DNA of 64,000 nucleotides from assembly GCA_001599295.1 (NCBI GenBank), contig BCGN01000006.1, forward strand, positions 434,001 to 498,000. The letters run 5' to 3'. This document shows positions 53,850 through 64,000 of this stretch, in pieces; positions within the stretch are counted from its first letter, which is position 1, and every line of letters begins with the position of its first letter. Source of the DNA: Sporopachydermia quercuum (taxonomy: Eukaryota; Ascomycota; Sporopachydermiomycetes; Sporopachydermiales; Sporopachydermiaceae). The notes under the pieces were generated by a model, which ran no database searches, had not been told where the DNA came from, and worked only from the letters and a program-made list of their open reading frames with translations. Made by a program: the position numbers and the translations under genes.

Positions 53850-55189
53850 ATGGACCAACTTATCACACTCCTCCAGGCAGGCGAAATCACTCAGCTAAAA
53901 AGCCAAATAGAACAACTGAATTATCAGCAGCTATGGGCGCTTTTATCTCATGTCCGACTGAGGAACCCATCCTGGACGTTTATTATTTCCCAAATGGTGA
54001 GGCAAGATGTCAATGGGGCATTCTTATTTGACTCTTTGACGCCAGTAATGGAGGATTATCTGTACTATATTAACATTGATGAGATCCCACAAGTTAAAGA
54101 ACAATGTAAGTTTGATGAGAATGTGAATGATGAGAATTCATGCATAAAAGGAGCAAATACTAACAAACAATATTAGTTGCATTAATAATAAGAACCTATG
54201 GCCAACTAGGTATTACCTGGAATAAACATGATATAGTATCAGCTATCTATAGAAAATTCCTTCGACGGATCCCTCACAGTACTACAAGACTGAACCCTCT
54301 TCATAGGTTTTCAGGAGTTCCAGAGATTTCAGAGGCTGATGCTATAGTAGAAATAGCTCCAGAATACGGAACAAATGCTCAAGACGCATACTGCTATTTC
54401 TACCAACTAGGGATTATGGGTATCACTAACGAGCTTCCTGCATGCATAGGTCTACAAAGCATGGAAATAGCAGTGCAGTTTGCATACAGAGGTACCGGAA
54501 GCACAGTACAGTATGATTCTATGAGACTGATAGAAGCATATGTGTTGAATTGGCTTCTGGCTGGGTGTGATGGCATAGACACTGAGACTGATAAAATGGT
54601 GAAAGCCATATGCAAGTATTCTGGTGTGAAAGATTCAGTAGGAGTTGATCTGATTCAAAAATATCTTTCTGATGATGTCTCGGGTCTAATAAGAGTCTAT
54701 GGAAATGCAGAAGGGCAAGTACTAGGAAATGTACCGTTGAGAAATCTAGTTAGGAGGGTAATAGCAAGAATGAGACTGAAGGCCATCAATGTTCTCTCCC
54801 GGGTTTATACGAGTGTTTCTATGGAAGAGTTATTAAACGACGAGAAACTGAGCCCATTTGAAGGTTTAGAAGGTCTTCCCGGGCTTGAAGAACTGTTTGG
54901 TGATGTAGAAATTGTCGATTTCAGTAGTGCAGATCTTCGTAAAAGACTACAGCTGAATAGAATACGAAATATGGATGATATGAGACGGAGTATAGGCAAT
55001 CTTCTTGGCGGGGTAGACCATTTGAATCTCAGGAGTGAGAAAAGGGGAGATACAATTCGGAAGGGAAGTGTATTAAATGAAGAGGTCTCACAGGGTGAGG
55101 AAGACGATGAAGATGAAGAGGCTGAGACTGAAGAAGATGACTATCAGAGTGAAATGAGCCAACGACAGTTAGACGATGAGCTTGATTGA
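53850..55189 (+). CDS. PCI-domain-like protein resembling COP9 signalosome subunit 3, two exons
   Basis: Exons 53850-54105 and 54177-55189 joined across a 71-nt intron (donor GTAAGT, perfect TACTAAC branch, acceptor TTAG) give 422 aa, almost the length of animal CSN3 (423 in human). The order of features also fits CSN3: a helical N-terminus; NPLHRFSG where CSN3 has a LTSIHADL-type segment; AYCYFYQLGIMGI in place of FLCYYYYGGMIY; MRLIEAYVLNWLLAG in place of MLESYKKYILVSLI; and a winged-helix-like NLVRRVIARMRLKAINVLSRVYTSVSMEELL matching the GLVKQ-LSSLY-KNI-RLTKTFLTLSLQDMA region. The tail is acidic. Similarity is patterned rather than strong, so another PCI protein is possible. The signalosome removes Nedd8/Rub1 from cullins; S. 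cerevisiae has only a reduced version. The ATG at 53822 is in another frame and would make a short overlapping upstream ORF. Confidence 0.55.
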
Positions 55190-58152
55190 GGTGACGGTAG
55201 AAACTGAATCAATAATGAACAATTGAATTTCAATTACATATACTGATAAGATGGTAACATATGAATACAACTATTGGGATAGTGTGCAAAATGATGCCTA
55301 GTAATTGAATAAGGATCACGTCCCTAATAGTACGTTGAACAGAGCCTATTAGTAACTGTTGAATCGACTTCGATTGATGATGTGAACAACTCGTTGATGT
55401 AATTGTTCTAGTTGAACTTTAGATTACACAATGTAATCAAAATGTAATCACTAAAGCTATACAGATAACAAGCAGTAAAACAACTTCCTCACTGATCTTA
55501 CTGATGTTACGATAAAGCAAATCCAAATGCTAGTTCTCTTTGGTCATTCGAAAACCAGACATGTAAATCCTCGGGCAACTGAATGAAATCAATAGCAATA
55601 ACTAGGACTACTATACTGGATAACTTTCCTTCATGAAACCATAAGGAAGAAACAGTGTATCATGAGAGGAATAGTGTTTCAGCAATACTGTTAATACTAG
55701 TACTATTATTGACCCTACTATTGATCTTATTCTTATCGTTTTATTATTTTTCTTGCTATTTATACCCTGGCAGTATCAATAGACACCAACTAAAATGATA
55801 GCATGTATTATTAATGAAGATGGAGTTTTTCAGGATAACTTAGTATGGCTTATATGCTAGTTTGTTCTTGCTTGGACATCTGAATGGCACATACGAGCGG
55901 ATAGATCTAGATGTATGCCAAACCAGCAAGAACAAGGAGAACAATGTGAGAAAGTTAGAATTAGCAAGAATAAGACATGCGGTAAATAATTTATGGTAAA
56001 ATCTGTTTATTGATGATTATTATAATTAAATTAATATAGATTATTTTAGTATGATCAACAACCAGACCCTTTTGCCGGATGCTGAATAATACTGTCATCT
56101 TGGTCATCGGAACAACCGATCGGAACCTGCCGGATCACTATCTATGCTTGATAGTATAAGTAGGCTGTGTTTCCCGAGTTGTCAGCCCCATAAGGTAGTA
56201 GCTTTCACCTTTCTTATGAACATGAAGAAACGAACCGTTAGTTTATCCGAAAGTTTAATCAGAGTTTAGCCATTCCGAAAAAGTATAGATCACGCGGCTT
56301 CCCCCTAGTGAGTCTCTAATGTGGGGTTCCATTCCAAACCCGGATTAATTATGTTAGGGATCACTGTGTGGAATAAAGCCGAGAAAACCTGAATTGAGAC
56401 GTGAATTGGGGAATATGAGCAAATAAATGAACATATAAGAGACAGATAGTTATGATAGATTATGATGTTACTCAGATGGTTATTTACATGTTTGATTAGA
56501 CGATCTAATTACCAGACAAGTTAATGAATGGAGGAAAGCAAGCGCTGTGCTGTAGATAAATATGATAACTATGGTTCATCAAACGTGAATGAAATGGAAA
56601 AGAAGGCTTTGATTCTTTTTAAGGCTATTCAATCGTCTCATCATTCAATGAACATGTATATTGAAAGTACGGTAATCAAATTGTATAAAGGCAAACTAAT
56701 TCCCAACTAGCAGAGCACTTCAACATAATAAACTGACCCGTTTTCTCATCGTTTTCGACAAGTAAAAGTAATACAACCACCTATATATACTTGGGTGATA
56801 TGAAGGGCCATTTGATCCCCCACGAAAGTAACTAGCCGGATAACTGTAGAGTAAATGTGTGGGAATAATAGTCCCGATGAGATACTAGATTGAGACTCAA
56901 AGTGTGTAAAGAGTCTTTGTGGGAAAAACCCGGAAATAATGATACGAAGAGTTGAGGGACTGGTTGGTACCCCGATGGTCTATTTCGGGTCAATGTGGTC
57001 CCTTGAAGGTGAGATATCATATGAAATTGAAGAGATTGTATGCATTGAATGAAGAAGTAATCAATGATTAATCATTTCGGTTGAATAAAATCGAAAAAAA
57101 TACGGAAAACATAGGTTTANCTTAGTGACTCTACTTAACTACGTAATAGTGGCAGAGTTGGTTTCAGTATGCAAATCTGTTAAGATTGAAAGTAGTATAT
57201 AAATGTCGCATTGATTATAATGAGTGATGTAAGTGAGGTCCTACCTAACGATGGACCCCACATCAAGGGTCTGGATTGGTTTCATTAGGCCTTGAGTAAA
57301 GAATGAGGATCTAGGGAATCTAGTCCCTTACCCCAAATGCTCTCTCGAGAGTCTATTTGAAGCATTTCTTTTCAACCGTTTTTCTTTTAACGAGGTTTCC
57401 CTCACCATTGCTAATTTCATCATTATTTAAAACGTAATTCATCAGAGATTCTATAGTTTTATATTGTCTATATTTACAACATTGGATATTATCATATCAA
57501 GACAAAAATTTCAGCATAAGGTCAACGGCTCACTTTATTTATATGCAATTTACTCTTTCACTGATGCAACCTTTTCTCAAGTACAAAAGGCAATACCAGT
57601 GAGACTAGCAGAAGCCTGAGCCCACAATCTACTATGCGATAATACATTTAATGGTTACACCAATCATATAAATAAGGTAACCTTTGTTCACAATTAATCA
57701 TCAAGTTCTTGAATTCCACTTCTTTAGTTATAACTTCTCTTCTTCTCTCTATCAATAATTATCTATCAATTTATGCCTCATACTTTATATGTATTGTACT
57801 ACTCATTATTGATTATTTTCTCTCAGACCCTCTTCATTACTCATCCTCATCTCAACAAAAAAACAGACCCTCATATTAATACGCCTAGAGAATTAAAGTA
57901 TAAAATTTTCCATCCTTTCTCACTTTTATGCCGGGGTACCAAAGGAGGTTCTTTTTCTTTTATCCTTAGGAGGTTATGATTTAATTATTATATATAATGG
58001 AAAAGGTTCACTTATTTTTAGTAGAATTCGAGTTTTTTCCCGTGAAATCAAACAAATAAAGAGATTTTCTTTTATTTTTGTTGATTGATTGTTTATTTGG
58101 TTAGACAACTATCTGCCTTGAACTATATTGTAGATAGGATAAATATCATCAT
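55190..58152. other. 3-kb gene-poor region with a GC-richer patch
   Basis: Second-longest region without a gene, between the CSN3-like gene and TKL1. The ends are AT-rich. The block at about 56050-57370 is richer in GC and has many short palindromes, for example ATCGG/CCGAT near 56125 and CTCTCGAGAG near 57345. Two parts (about 56365-56410 and 56855-56900) share an imperfect core beginning TGTGTGG-AATAA and ending ATTGAGAC. This could be old mobile-element debris such as worn solo LTRs, but I find no ends, coding remnant or target duplication to support a family. No tRNA is seen. A 60-codon open frame at 56528-56710 is unrecognised. The last 300 bp, rich in CT, are probably the TKL1 promoter. 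Confidence 0.4.
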
Positions 58153-60846
58153 ATGAGAATTAGCCCAGGGATTGGTAATTCTGTTACAAGTAGATTAAGA
58201 AGATTTTATACAACAATGTCTTTCACTGAAGTTGATTTAAAGGCAGTGAATACCATTCGTCTTTTGGCTGTAAGTATTCAGATTTTAGTGAACTTAGACG
58301 AAGGAAATATGATGTTAATAGAGAGAAGACGACATAAAGAAAAATGTGGTTGCAATTGAGTGAGTCTATGGGGAAGCATGGCGAATGGAATGGCAAGAAC
58401 AAGAGCTGGAACAGGTAGGAAAACGGACGTTTTCAGTAGAAGAATAGAAGATTAGAAGAATAGACGAATTGGAGACAATCTGATGGTACAATAGTTGATA
58501 TTCTTAGTAGTTGTATTGGATTACCATCTTCAATCAATCAATCAATAGTTGTACATTAGAAGTTCACGCAATCGGATAGCATTATATTTATAATGTATGA
58601 ACTTGCGTGATCATTCATAGCTAGATTGACAACCATTTTATCATTTATGTTCATTTCAAATGTTAGTTTTCTTTCGTCTCCACTGTATAGATTATTGAAA
58701 GCCGCCTATTGCTACTGCTATGATATCACCAAGATCTAGCCATGACTTTCTACGATTGCCATGATTTTGTTACCTTTGATATTCATCACTATTTCCCTAA
58801 TGATAATTAATACTGATTGAACCAATTACTAACTGCTAAAACTTACAGGCTGATGCCACCGCTAAGGCTAATTCAGGTCATCCTGGTGCCCCCATGGGTC
58901 TAGCACCTGCTGCCCATGTGTTGTTTAACAACTACCTTAGGTTCAACCCAAAGAACCCTGAATGGTTAAACAGAGATAGATTTGTTCTTTCAAATGGTCA
59001 CGCTTGTATGCTCCATTACACGCTTCTCTATCTCTTTGGCTATCCATTATCTCTTGATGATCTTAAATCCTTCAGACAACTTCATTCCAAGACTCCAGGT
59101 CATCCTGAAGCTGAAACTCCTGGAATTGAAGTCACCACAGGTCCTTTAGGTCAAGGTATTTCCAATGCTGTTGGTTTAGCTATTGCTCAAGCTAACACTG
59201 CTGCTAGATATAATAAGCCTGGTTATGAATTAATCAACAATTACACCTATTCTATCTTTGGCGATGGTTGTATGATGGAAGGTGTTGCTTCTGAAGCATG
59301 CTCTTTGGCTGGTCATTTACAGTTAGGTAACTTGATTACTTTCTACGATGATAACCATATTTCCATTGATGGTGATACTAATGTTGCCTTTACTGAAGAT
59401 GTCACCAAGAGACTTGAATCCTATGGATGGCACGTTATTTGGATTAAAGATGCTGACACTGATTTAGGAGCTATAGCTGCAGCTATTGAAGAATCTCAAA
59501 AGGTTAAGGATAAGCCATCTTGTATCAGACTGACCACCACTATTGGATTTGGTTCTCTTTTACAAGGAACTCATTCTGTTCACGGAAATCCTTTAAAACC
59601 TGATGATATCAAGCAATTGAAGACCAAGTTTGGTTTCAACCCTGAGGAAAGTTTTGTTGTTCCTAAAGAAGTTTCTGACTTATATAGCAAGAAGATTAGT
59701 GCTGGTGCTCAATATGAAGCTGAATGGAACGACCTTTACGCACAATATCAAGGTGAATATCCTGAATTGGCTGCTGAATTATCAAGAAGAATTTCTGGTG
59801 TTTTACCTGATGGTTGGCAAAAGGCTTTACCTGTTTATACACCTAGTGATCCTGCCGTTGCATCAAGGAAGCTTTCTGAAATTGTTTTGGAAAAGATTTT
59901 TGATGAAGTTCCTGAGTTGATTGGGGGTTCTGCCGATTTAACTGGTTCTAACTTGACTAGAACTAAGAAAGCCATTGATTTCCAACCTCCTTCTACTGGA
60001 TTAGGTGAATACGCTGGAAGATATATTAGATATGGCGTTAGAGAACATGGTATGGGTGCTATTATGAATGGAATTGCTGCTTATGGCGTAAATTTTATTC
60101 CTTATGGTGGTACTTTCCTTAATTTTGTCTCTTACGCTGCTGGAGCAGTCAGACTTTCTTCATTATCCCAACATCATGTAATCTGGGTTGCTACCCATGA
60201 CTCCATTGGTTTAGGTGAAGATGGACCAACCCATCAACCTATTGAGACTCTTGCTCATTTCAGGGCTTTGCCCAACACAATGGTCTGGAGACCTGCCGAT
60301 GGTAATGAAACCTCAGCCGCTTATTTGAAGGCTATTGAAACAAAGCATACACCATCAATCCTTGCTTTGAGTAGACAAAACTTGCCTCAACTTGAAGGAT
60401 CATCTATTGAGAAAGCTGCTAAAGGTGGTTACATTTTGGTTGATGTTGAATCACCAGATGTGGTCATTGNTGCTACTGGATCTGAAGTTGCATTATCTGT
60501 AGATGCTGGTAAGAAATTAGCAGAAGAAGGTATTAAGGCTAGAATTGTTTCTTTACCAGATTGGTTCACTTTTGATAGGCAATCAGAAGAATATAAACTA
60601 AGCGTTATTCCTGATGGTGTTCCAGTATTGAGTGTTGAAGTTATGGCTACTAATGGATGGCAAAAATACTCTCACGAACAATTTGGTATCAATAGATTTG
60701 GTGCTTCCGGTCCTTATAAGGATGTGTATGAATTCTTTGAATTTACACCTGAAGGAATCGCCGATCGTGCTAAGAAGACTGTTGAGTTCTATAAGGGTGT
60801 TGAACTCAAGTCTCCATTGAAGAAGGCTTTCCATTCTATTACCTAG
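58153..60846 (+). CDS. TKL1: Transketolase, two exons, possible mitochondrial and cytosolic forms
   Basis: Thiamine-diphosphate enzyme of the non-oxidative pentose phosphate pathway. Exons 58153-58269 and 58849-60846 are joined across a 579-nt intron (donor GTAAGT, TACTAAC branch, acceptor TTACAG). From the inner ATG at 58216 the protein is 683 aa and starts MSFTEVDLKAVNTIRLLA, like the S. cerevisiae enzyme (680 aa). An in-frame upstream ATG at 58153 adds 21 residues (MRISPGIGNSVTSRLRRFYTT): no acidic residues, four Arg and a cleavage-like RRFY/TT, as in a mitochondrial presequence. Family blocks include KANSGHPGAPMGLAPAAH, LSNGHACML, TTGPLGQGISNAVG, the ThDP motif starting GDGCMMEGVASEA, RYGVREHGMGAIMNGI and GEDGPTHQPIETL. 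The end HSIT is not a peroxisomal PTS1, arguing against dihydroxyacetone synthase. One N falls in a VI-ATGSE motif. Confidence 0.93.
58564..58610. other. Two-tier hairpin inside the TKL1 intron
   Basis: TCACGCAA (58564-58571) pairs perfectly with TTGCGTGA (58603-58610). The enclosed loop holds a second perfect inverted repeat, CATTATA with TATAATG (58580-58595). It lies in the middle of the intron and could bring the splice sites closer or form an RNA element. I see no clear snoRNA boxes. Confidence 0.55.
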
Positions 60847-62186
60847 AGATAAGTCAACGATTTTTTGATGGATGTTAGAATTAGTTAGTTANTTAGTTAG
60901 TTAGTTAGTTAGCTAGTTAGTTAGTTCGTTAGTTTATTAGTTAGTTAATGTTGAGTAAGTTAAGATATACAGATAATATATTAATGTATGCTATATTAGA
61001 AGGTACGTTTGATATAGAATTCGACTTATTGTAGTTATTGATGTTGGTACCTGATATCTTGATTGTATGATTATAGATATGAATATGTATGAAGACGAAT
61101 ATGATAGTGACAAGATAAGATGTTGGATAAACTCAAGAAGGATGATCATTTGATATAACACAATTAAACGCTGGGAACCTACAGGTAACTTTTGTTTGAT
61201 GTTTATGGCATGACGACGATTACTCTTACATTGGATAACTCTTATTAACTGACTGATCCATCTTCTAATGGAATGCGCCTTATGGTACAAACAGGTATCT
61301 TATCTTTTATATAACTTATTCAAGTAATGGAGAAATTTATCTTAAATTGCTTTCAAAGCTCTCTAGACTTCAAATCAACAGCCAATCCAGTTAAACTTCC
61401 TGAGAGAATAAAAAGAATAAAAAGAAAAATGATTTGGATCCAATTGGTATTTTCATTGATGGATGTTTCGATCAAATTAATGAATGAAATTAACAGCATA
61501 CGCACATAACTATGAATAATCTTTATCACAAATAGAAGAGAGACAGAAAAGCCATCAATGAAGTTACTTCCGTGACAATACATTTCCACACCAATGTAAT
61601 TCTAGAGTCTAATATTTAATATACACATATGTGTTTTCATTCAATGTGTTATTGTTAGAAAGATGAAAAGTAAGATAATAATAATAGATTAACACCCTAC
61701 CAAGTTATCTTCGGGATAATGAATATAAATCATCATAATCTAATGCAACGTTATGAAGTTATAGTATGATTGATATTACATTCTATTACATTCTGTTACA
61801 CTGTTTTATCGCAATATATTCTACATTACTAAACTGGTACATTGGAGTTAGACAATAAGTTGAATCACTTGATAAACGTACAATTCAACTCAGTTTTCAA
61901 TAAATGGCAAGTGATGTAATACGAGTCAAATTGATATTTTTTTTCCCTTGCCATCAATCAATGTTCAGTTCCAGAATTCAATGGCAGACAAGTGGAAACT
62001 CTGGTATTACTTTATTGCTGCGGTTATTATATAGTGCGACAACAACTACTACTTTCAGTAAACACCAAGTTACTATAGACTAATTGTATACTAACCACAT
62101 CTTNTAAACTTCCACTGTATATCTAATTATATTATAGAAAATCTAACTTAGCATACGACAAACATAAGCGAAAACAACTTCGTCAT
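60847..62186. other. Intergenic region between convergent TKL1 and MET10
   Basis: About 1.34 kb between two 3' ends, with the TTAG microsatellite just after TKL1 and one further N at 62104. Short open frames are unremarkable, and no RNA gene is recognisable. Confidence 0.5.
60881..60947. repeat. TTAG tetranucleotide microsatellite
   Basis: About 16 imperfect copies of TTAG, starting 35 bp after the TKL1 stop, with a few substitutions (CTAG, TTCG, TTTA) and one N. It lies in the TKL1 3'-UTR or just beyond it. Confidence 0.85.
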
Positions 62187-64000
62187 CTAATAAACTTCTA
62201 GTACATATCTTCCAGCTTCCTTCAACTCTTCAATCTCTCTAGCTGAATCAATCTTGTCTCCCTTACTTTCAGCATCCTTTTCAATAACCTCAGATAACAC
62301 TTGAGTAACATCAGGAACAGGCCAAGTAGGACCACATAAATAAAAGCCACCCTTCTTAGCAACAAAAGCATCAACCAACTCATTCATTGACTCTCTAATC
62401 TTATCTTGAATATAAACCTTGTGAGGTTGATCTCTTGAGAAAGCAGCACCAATATGAGTAATGATTCCCGCGTCTCTATAAGCTTCCCACAATTCACCAT
62501 ACAAATATTCTTCCTTTTGATGTCTTGAGCCTAAGAATAAGTAGATTTCACCAATTTCATGACCTTCGGATTTCTGTAAAGCTCGTTCTTCAACAAATGC
62601 TTTGAAAGGTGCTAAACCCGTACCTAAACCAGCCATAATAACAGGCTGGCTTGGTAATGGTGGTAACTTCATAACTGAAGGTTTAACACTGACAACTAAT
62701 TCACTACCAACAGAAAGTTCCGATAAGTATTTAGAGCAATGACCAAATCTCTTTCTACCTTTAGAATCAACCCAATCGACAACGACAATAAGTAAATGAA
62801 CTTCATTAGGATGAACCCTTTGAGAAGATGCAATAGAATATTCTCTTCTCTTTAAAGGAGCAATCAATTTAACCAAATCAGCTAAAGAGGGTCTCGCAGA
62901 GCTGAACTCTTCGAGAATATCAGCATAAGTACTACAATCGACTTCAGTTCTTTGCTTCAACTCTTCAGCGCCAGCTCCTGAGACCAGTTTTTCTAAATGT
63001 TCCTTCTCAGCAGCTTCTTTAGCAAATGGAGCCAATCCTTCATAGAATCTCTTTGGTGGCTTACCAAACAAATCAATGTTTTCTGAAAAGGCCTGTAAAA
63101 CAGTTCTGGTTTCTAAAACATCGGCATTGTCTCTGGCGGGAACATTAATCAGTTCATTCTCATCAAGACCATATAAAGCAAGGAAATCTTTGACCATAGC
63201 CAGGTCGTTCCTACCATGGATACCTAAAGCTTCACCAATGGCATATTTAAGGCCAGTACCAGAGATATCGAATTCGATTTGGAAGATATTTCTGTCGTAG
63301 TAAGCAGGAGTGACCCGTTTGTTTTCTTTCACTTTAACAATGAAATTTTCAACTGGTAAATCAGGTCTCAACGAGGATTGAACCCCATAGGCTTCTCTAA
63401 AAGTGAGTTTCTTGGCAACTTCATAAGCAGAGGAGCATTCGACAGGTTCAACCTCAGGAATGCGTTTTTCGTTAGCTTCAAAGGAAGAGGAGTAAGGGAA
63501 AGAGGGAAGATTAGGAACAAACTCAACCTCAGTCTCAGTTTCATCCTCCTCAGCCTCAATAGCCAAAGAGGCCCATTCCGGAACTACAGGCAACTCAACC
63601 AAGCCAGTATCAGTTACCTTATCAACCAAAGTAGACAAAATAACTGCCAAAACTTCAGTATCGTTACCATTAGCTGTAACAAGCTTAGGTAAGATCTTAT
63701 CTTCTAAACCAGGATAGGCAAGCTTCCAGAAGGCGATTTGTGTAGCCATATTCTCAGTACGGCCTTCAGTTTCAGGATGTTCACCAATGGCTTCGAAATC
63801 NAGAACAAATAACTTGATATTCTTCAGAGCCAAATCTCTACGGAGACTAGAAGGTAAAGTTTCCAAGTCAATGCTCTTGGAAACACCAGTGAGAAGCAAC
63901 AAAGAGTTAGGAGCAGCATGCTTAATGACATCGAAATGCTTCAAAATGTCAACAGATGATACTAGTGTGAAGTCAATAACTTCAGAAACTGATTGGAAAG
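62187..64000 (-). CDS. MET10: Sulfite reductase flavoprotein subunit Met10, 5' end cut by the window edge
   Basis: Alpha (flavoprotein) subunit of assimilatory NADPH-sulfite reductase, which passes electrons from NADPH through FAD to the Met5 subunit to make sulfide. About 604 C-terminal residues are present and the frame stays open to the window end; the family is about 1035 aa, so some 430 residues are missing. Visible parts are the end of the pyruvate-ferredoxin-like region (TENMATQIAFWKLAYPG), the FAD-binding domain with KRREYSIASSQRVH, GHCSKYLSELSVG, and the NADPH domain with MAGLGTGLAPFKAFVEER and YLFLGSRHQKEEYLYGELWEAYRDAG. The C-terminus has GGFYLCGPTWPVPDV and ends AGRYVLEVY with the usual terminal aromatic. 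One N lies near the left edge of the protein. The true start is beyond the window. Confidence 0.94.
   Translation of the reverse strand, partial: FQSVSEVIDFTLVSSVDILKHFDVIKHAAPNSLLLLTGVSKSIDLETLPSSLRRDLALKNIKLFVXDFEAIGEHPETEGRTENMATQIAFWKLAYPGLEDKILPKLVTANGNDTEVLAVILSTLVDKVTDTGLVELPVVPEWASLAIEAEEDETETEVEFVPNLPSFPYSSSFEANEKRIPEVEPVECSSAYEVAKKLTFREAYGVQSSLRPDLPVENFIVKVKENKRVTPAYYDRNIFQIEFDISGTGLKYAIGEALGIHGRNDLAMVKDFLALYGLDENELINVPARDNADVLETRTVLQAFSENIDLFGKPPKRFYEGLAPFAKEAAEKEHLEKLVSGAGAEELKQRTEVDCSTYADILEEFSSARPSLADLVKLIAPLKRREYSIASSQRVHPNEVHLLIVVVDWVDSKGRKRFGHCSKYLSELSVGSELVVSVKPSVMKLPPLPSQPVIMAGLGTGLAPFKAFVEERALQKSEGHEIGEIYLFLGSRHQKEEYLYGELWEAYRDAGIITHIGAAFSRDQPHKVYIQDKIRESMNELVDAFVAKKGGFYLCGPTWPVPDVTQVLSEVIEKDAESKGDKIDSAREIEELKEAGRYVLEVY

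Noticed and set aside
56340-57200. Intact LTR retrotransposon or solo LTR beginning TGTTAGGG
   Set aside because: No matching CA end, target duplication, primer-binding site or protein remnant could be found; kept only as a possible repeat block.
58894-60846. Transketolase starting at the Met of PMGLAPAAH
   Set aside because: It would remove the conserved KANSGHPGAP thiamine-site region; the intron with GTAAGT, TACTAAC and TTACAG joins it cleanly to the upstream exon.

Overview
This is nuclear DNA of a budding yeast (Saccharomycotina). Every recognisable gene has a clear yeast counterpart: a Cla4-type kinase, GVP36, a Tpo1-type transporter, a Hol1-type transporter, SKG3/CAF120, MBP1, VTA1, SUI2, TWF1, LTE1, MAK16, RPL43, DRS2, PRO2, TKL1 and MET10. 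CTG is read as leucine: it encodes the Leu of the invariant DKTGTLT motif in DRS2 and the Leu of the kinase DVWSLG motif, so this is not a CUG-Ser or CUG-Ala yeast. The window is intron-rich for this subphylum. I can place 13 short spliceosomal introns in 7 of 20 genes (GVP36 3, VTA1 1, TWF1 4, MAK16 1, RPL43 2, CSN3-like 1, TKL1 1). Most have GTAAGT or GTATGT donors and a CTAAC or TTAAC branch site 10-20 nt from the acceptor. With the pinin-like and CSN3-like genes, which S. cerevisiae lacks as far as I know, this points to a lineage outside Saccharomycetaceae. I cannot name the genus. About twenty isolated N characters look like collapsed heterozygous sites.

Layout. 0-6 kb: the 3' part of a CLA4 kinase gene, GVP36 and a TPO1-like transporter. 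6.0-10.4 kb: a 4.3-kb gene desert. 10.4-32.7 kb: a large divergent ENTH/UIM/NPF endocytic adaptor, a HOL1-like transporter with chained upstream ORFs, SKG3/CAF120 with two MCB boxes, MBP1 (the factor that binds MCB boxes), VTA1, SUI2 and one small unknown gene. 34-46 kb: twinfilin, LTE1, a pinin-like RS protein, MAK16 and RPL43. 46-55 kb: DRS2, PRO2 and a CSN3-like gene. 55.2-58.15 kb: a second desert with a GC-richer patch of possible old repeats. 58-64 kb: transketolase with a possible mitochondrial leader, then the 3' part of MET10.

Themes. Cell polarity and cycle (CLA4, LTE1, MBP1, SKG3), membrane traffic (GVP36, epsin-like, VTA1, DRS2, twinfilin), polyamine-type transport (TPO1-like, HOL1-like), translation and ribosome assembly (SUI2, RPL43, MAK16) and metabolism (PRO2, TKL1, MET10). 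Apart from local promoter sharing these are independent genes. I found no tRNA, rRNA, intact mobile element or CRISPR array, and no dedicated gene cluster.

Most notable are: an L43 ribosomal protein that has lost all its zinc-ribbon cysteines; a transketolase gene that could give both a mitochondrial and a cytosolic form by choice of start codon; and a chain of ATGA-overlapping upstream ORFs leading into the HOL1-like transporter.
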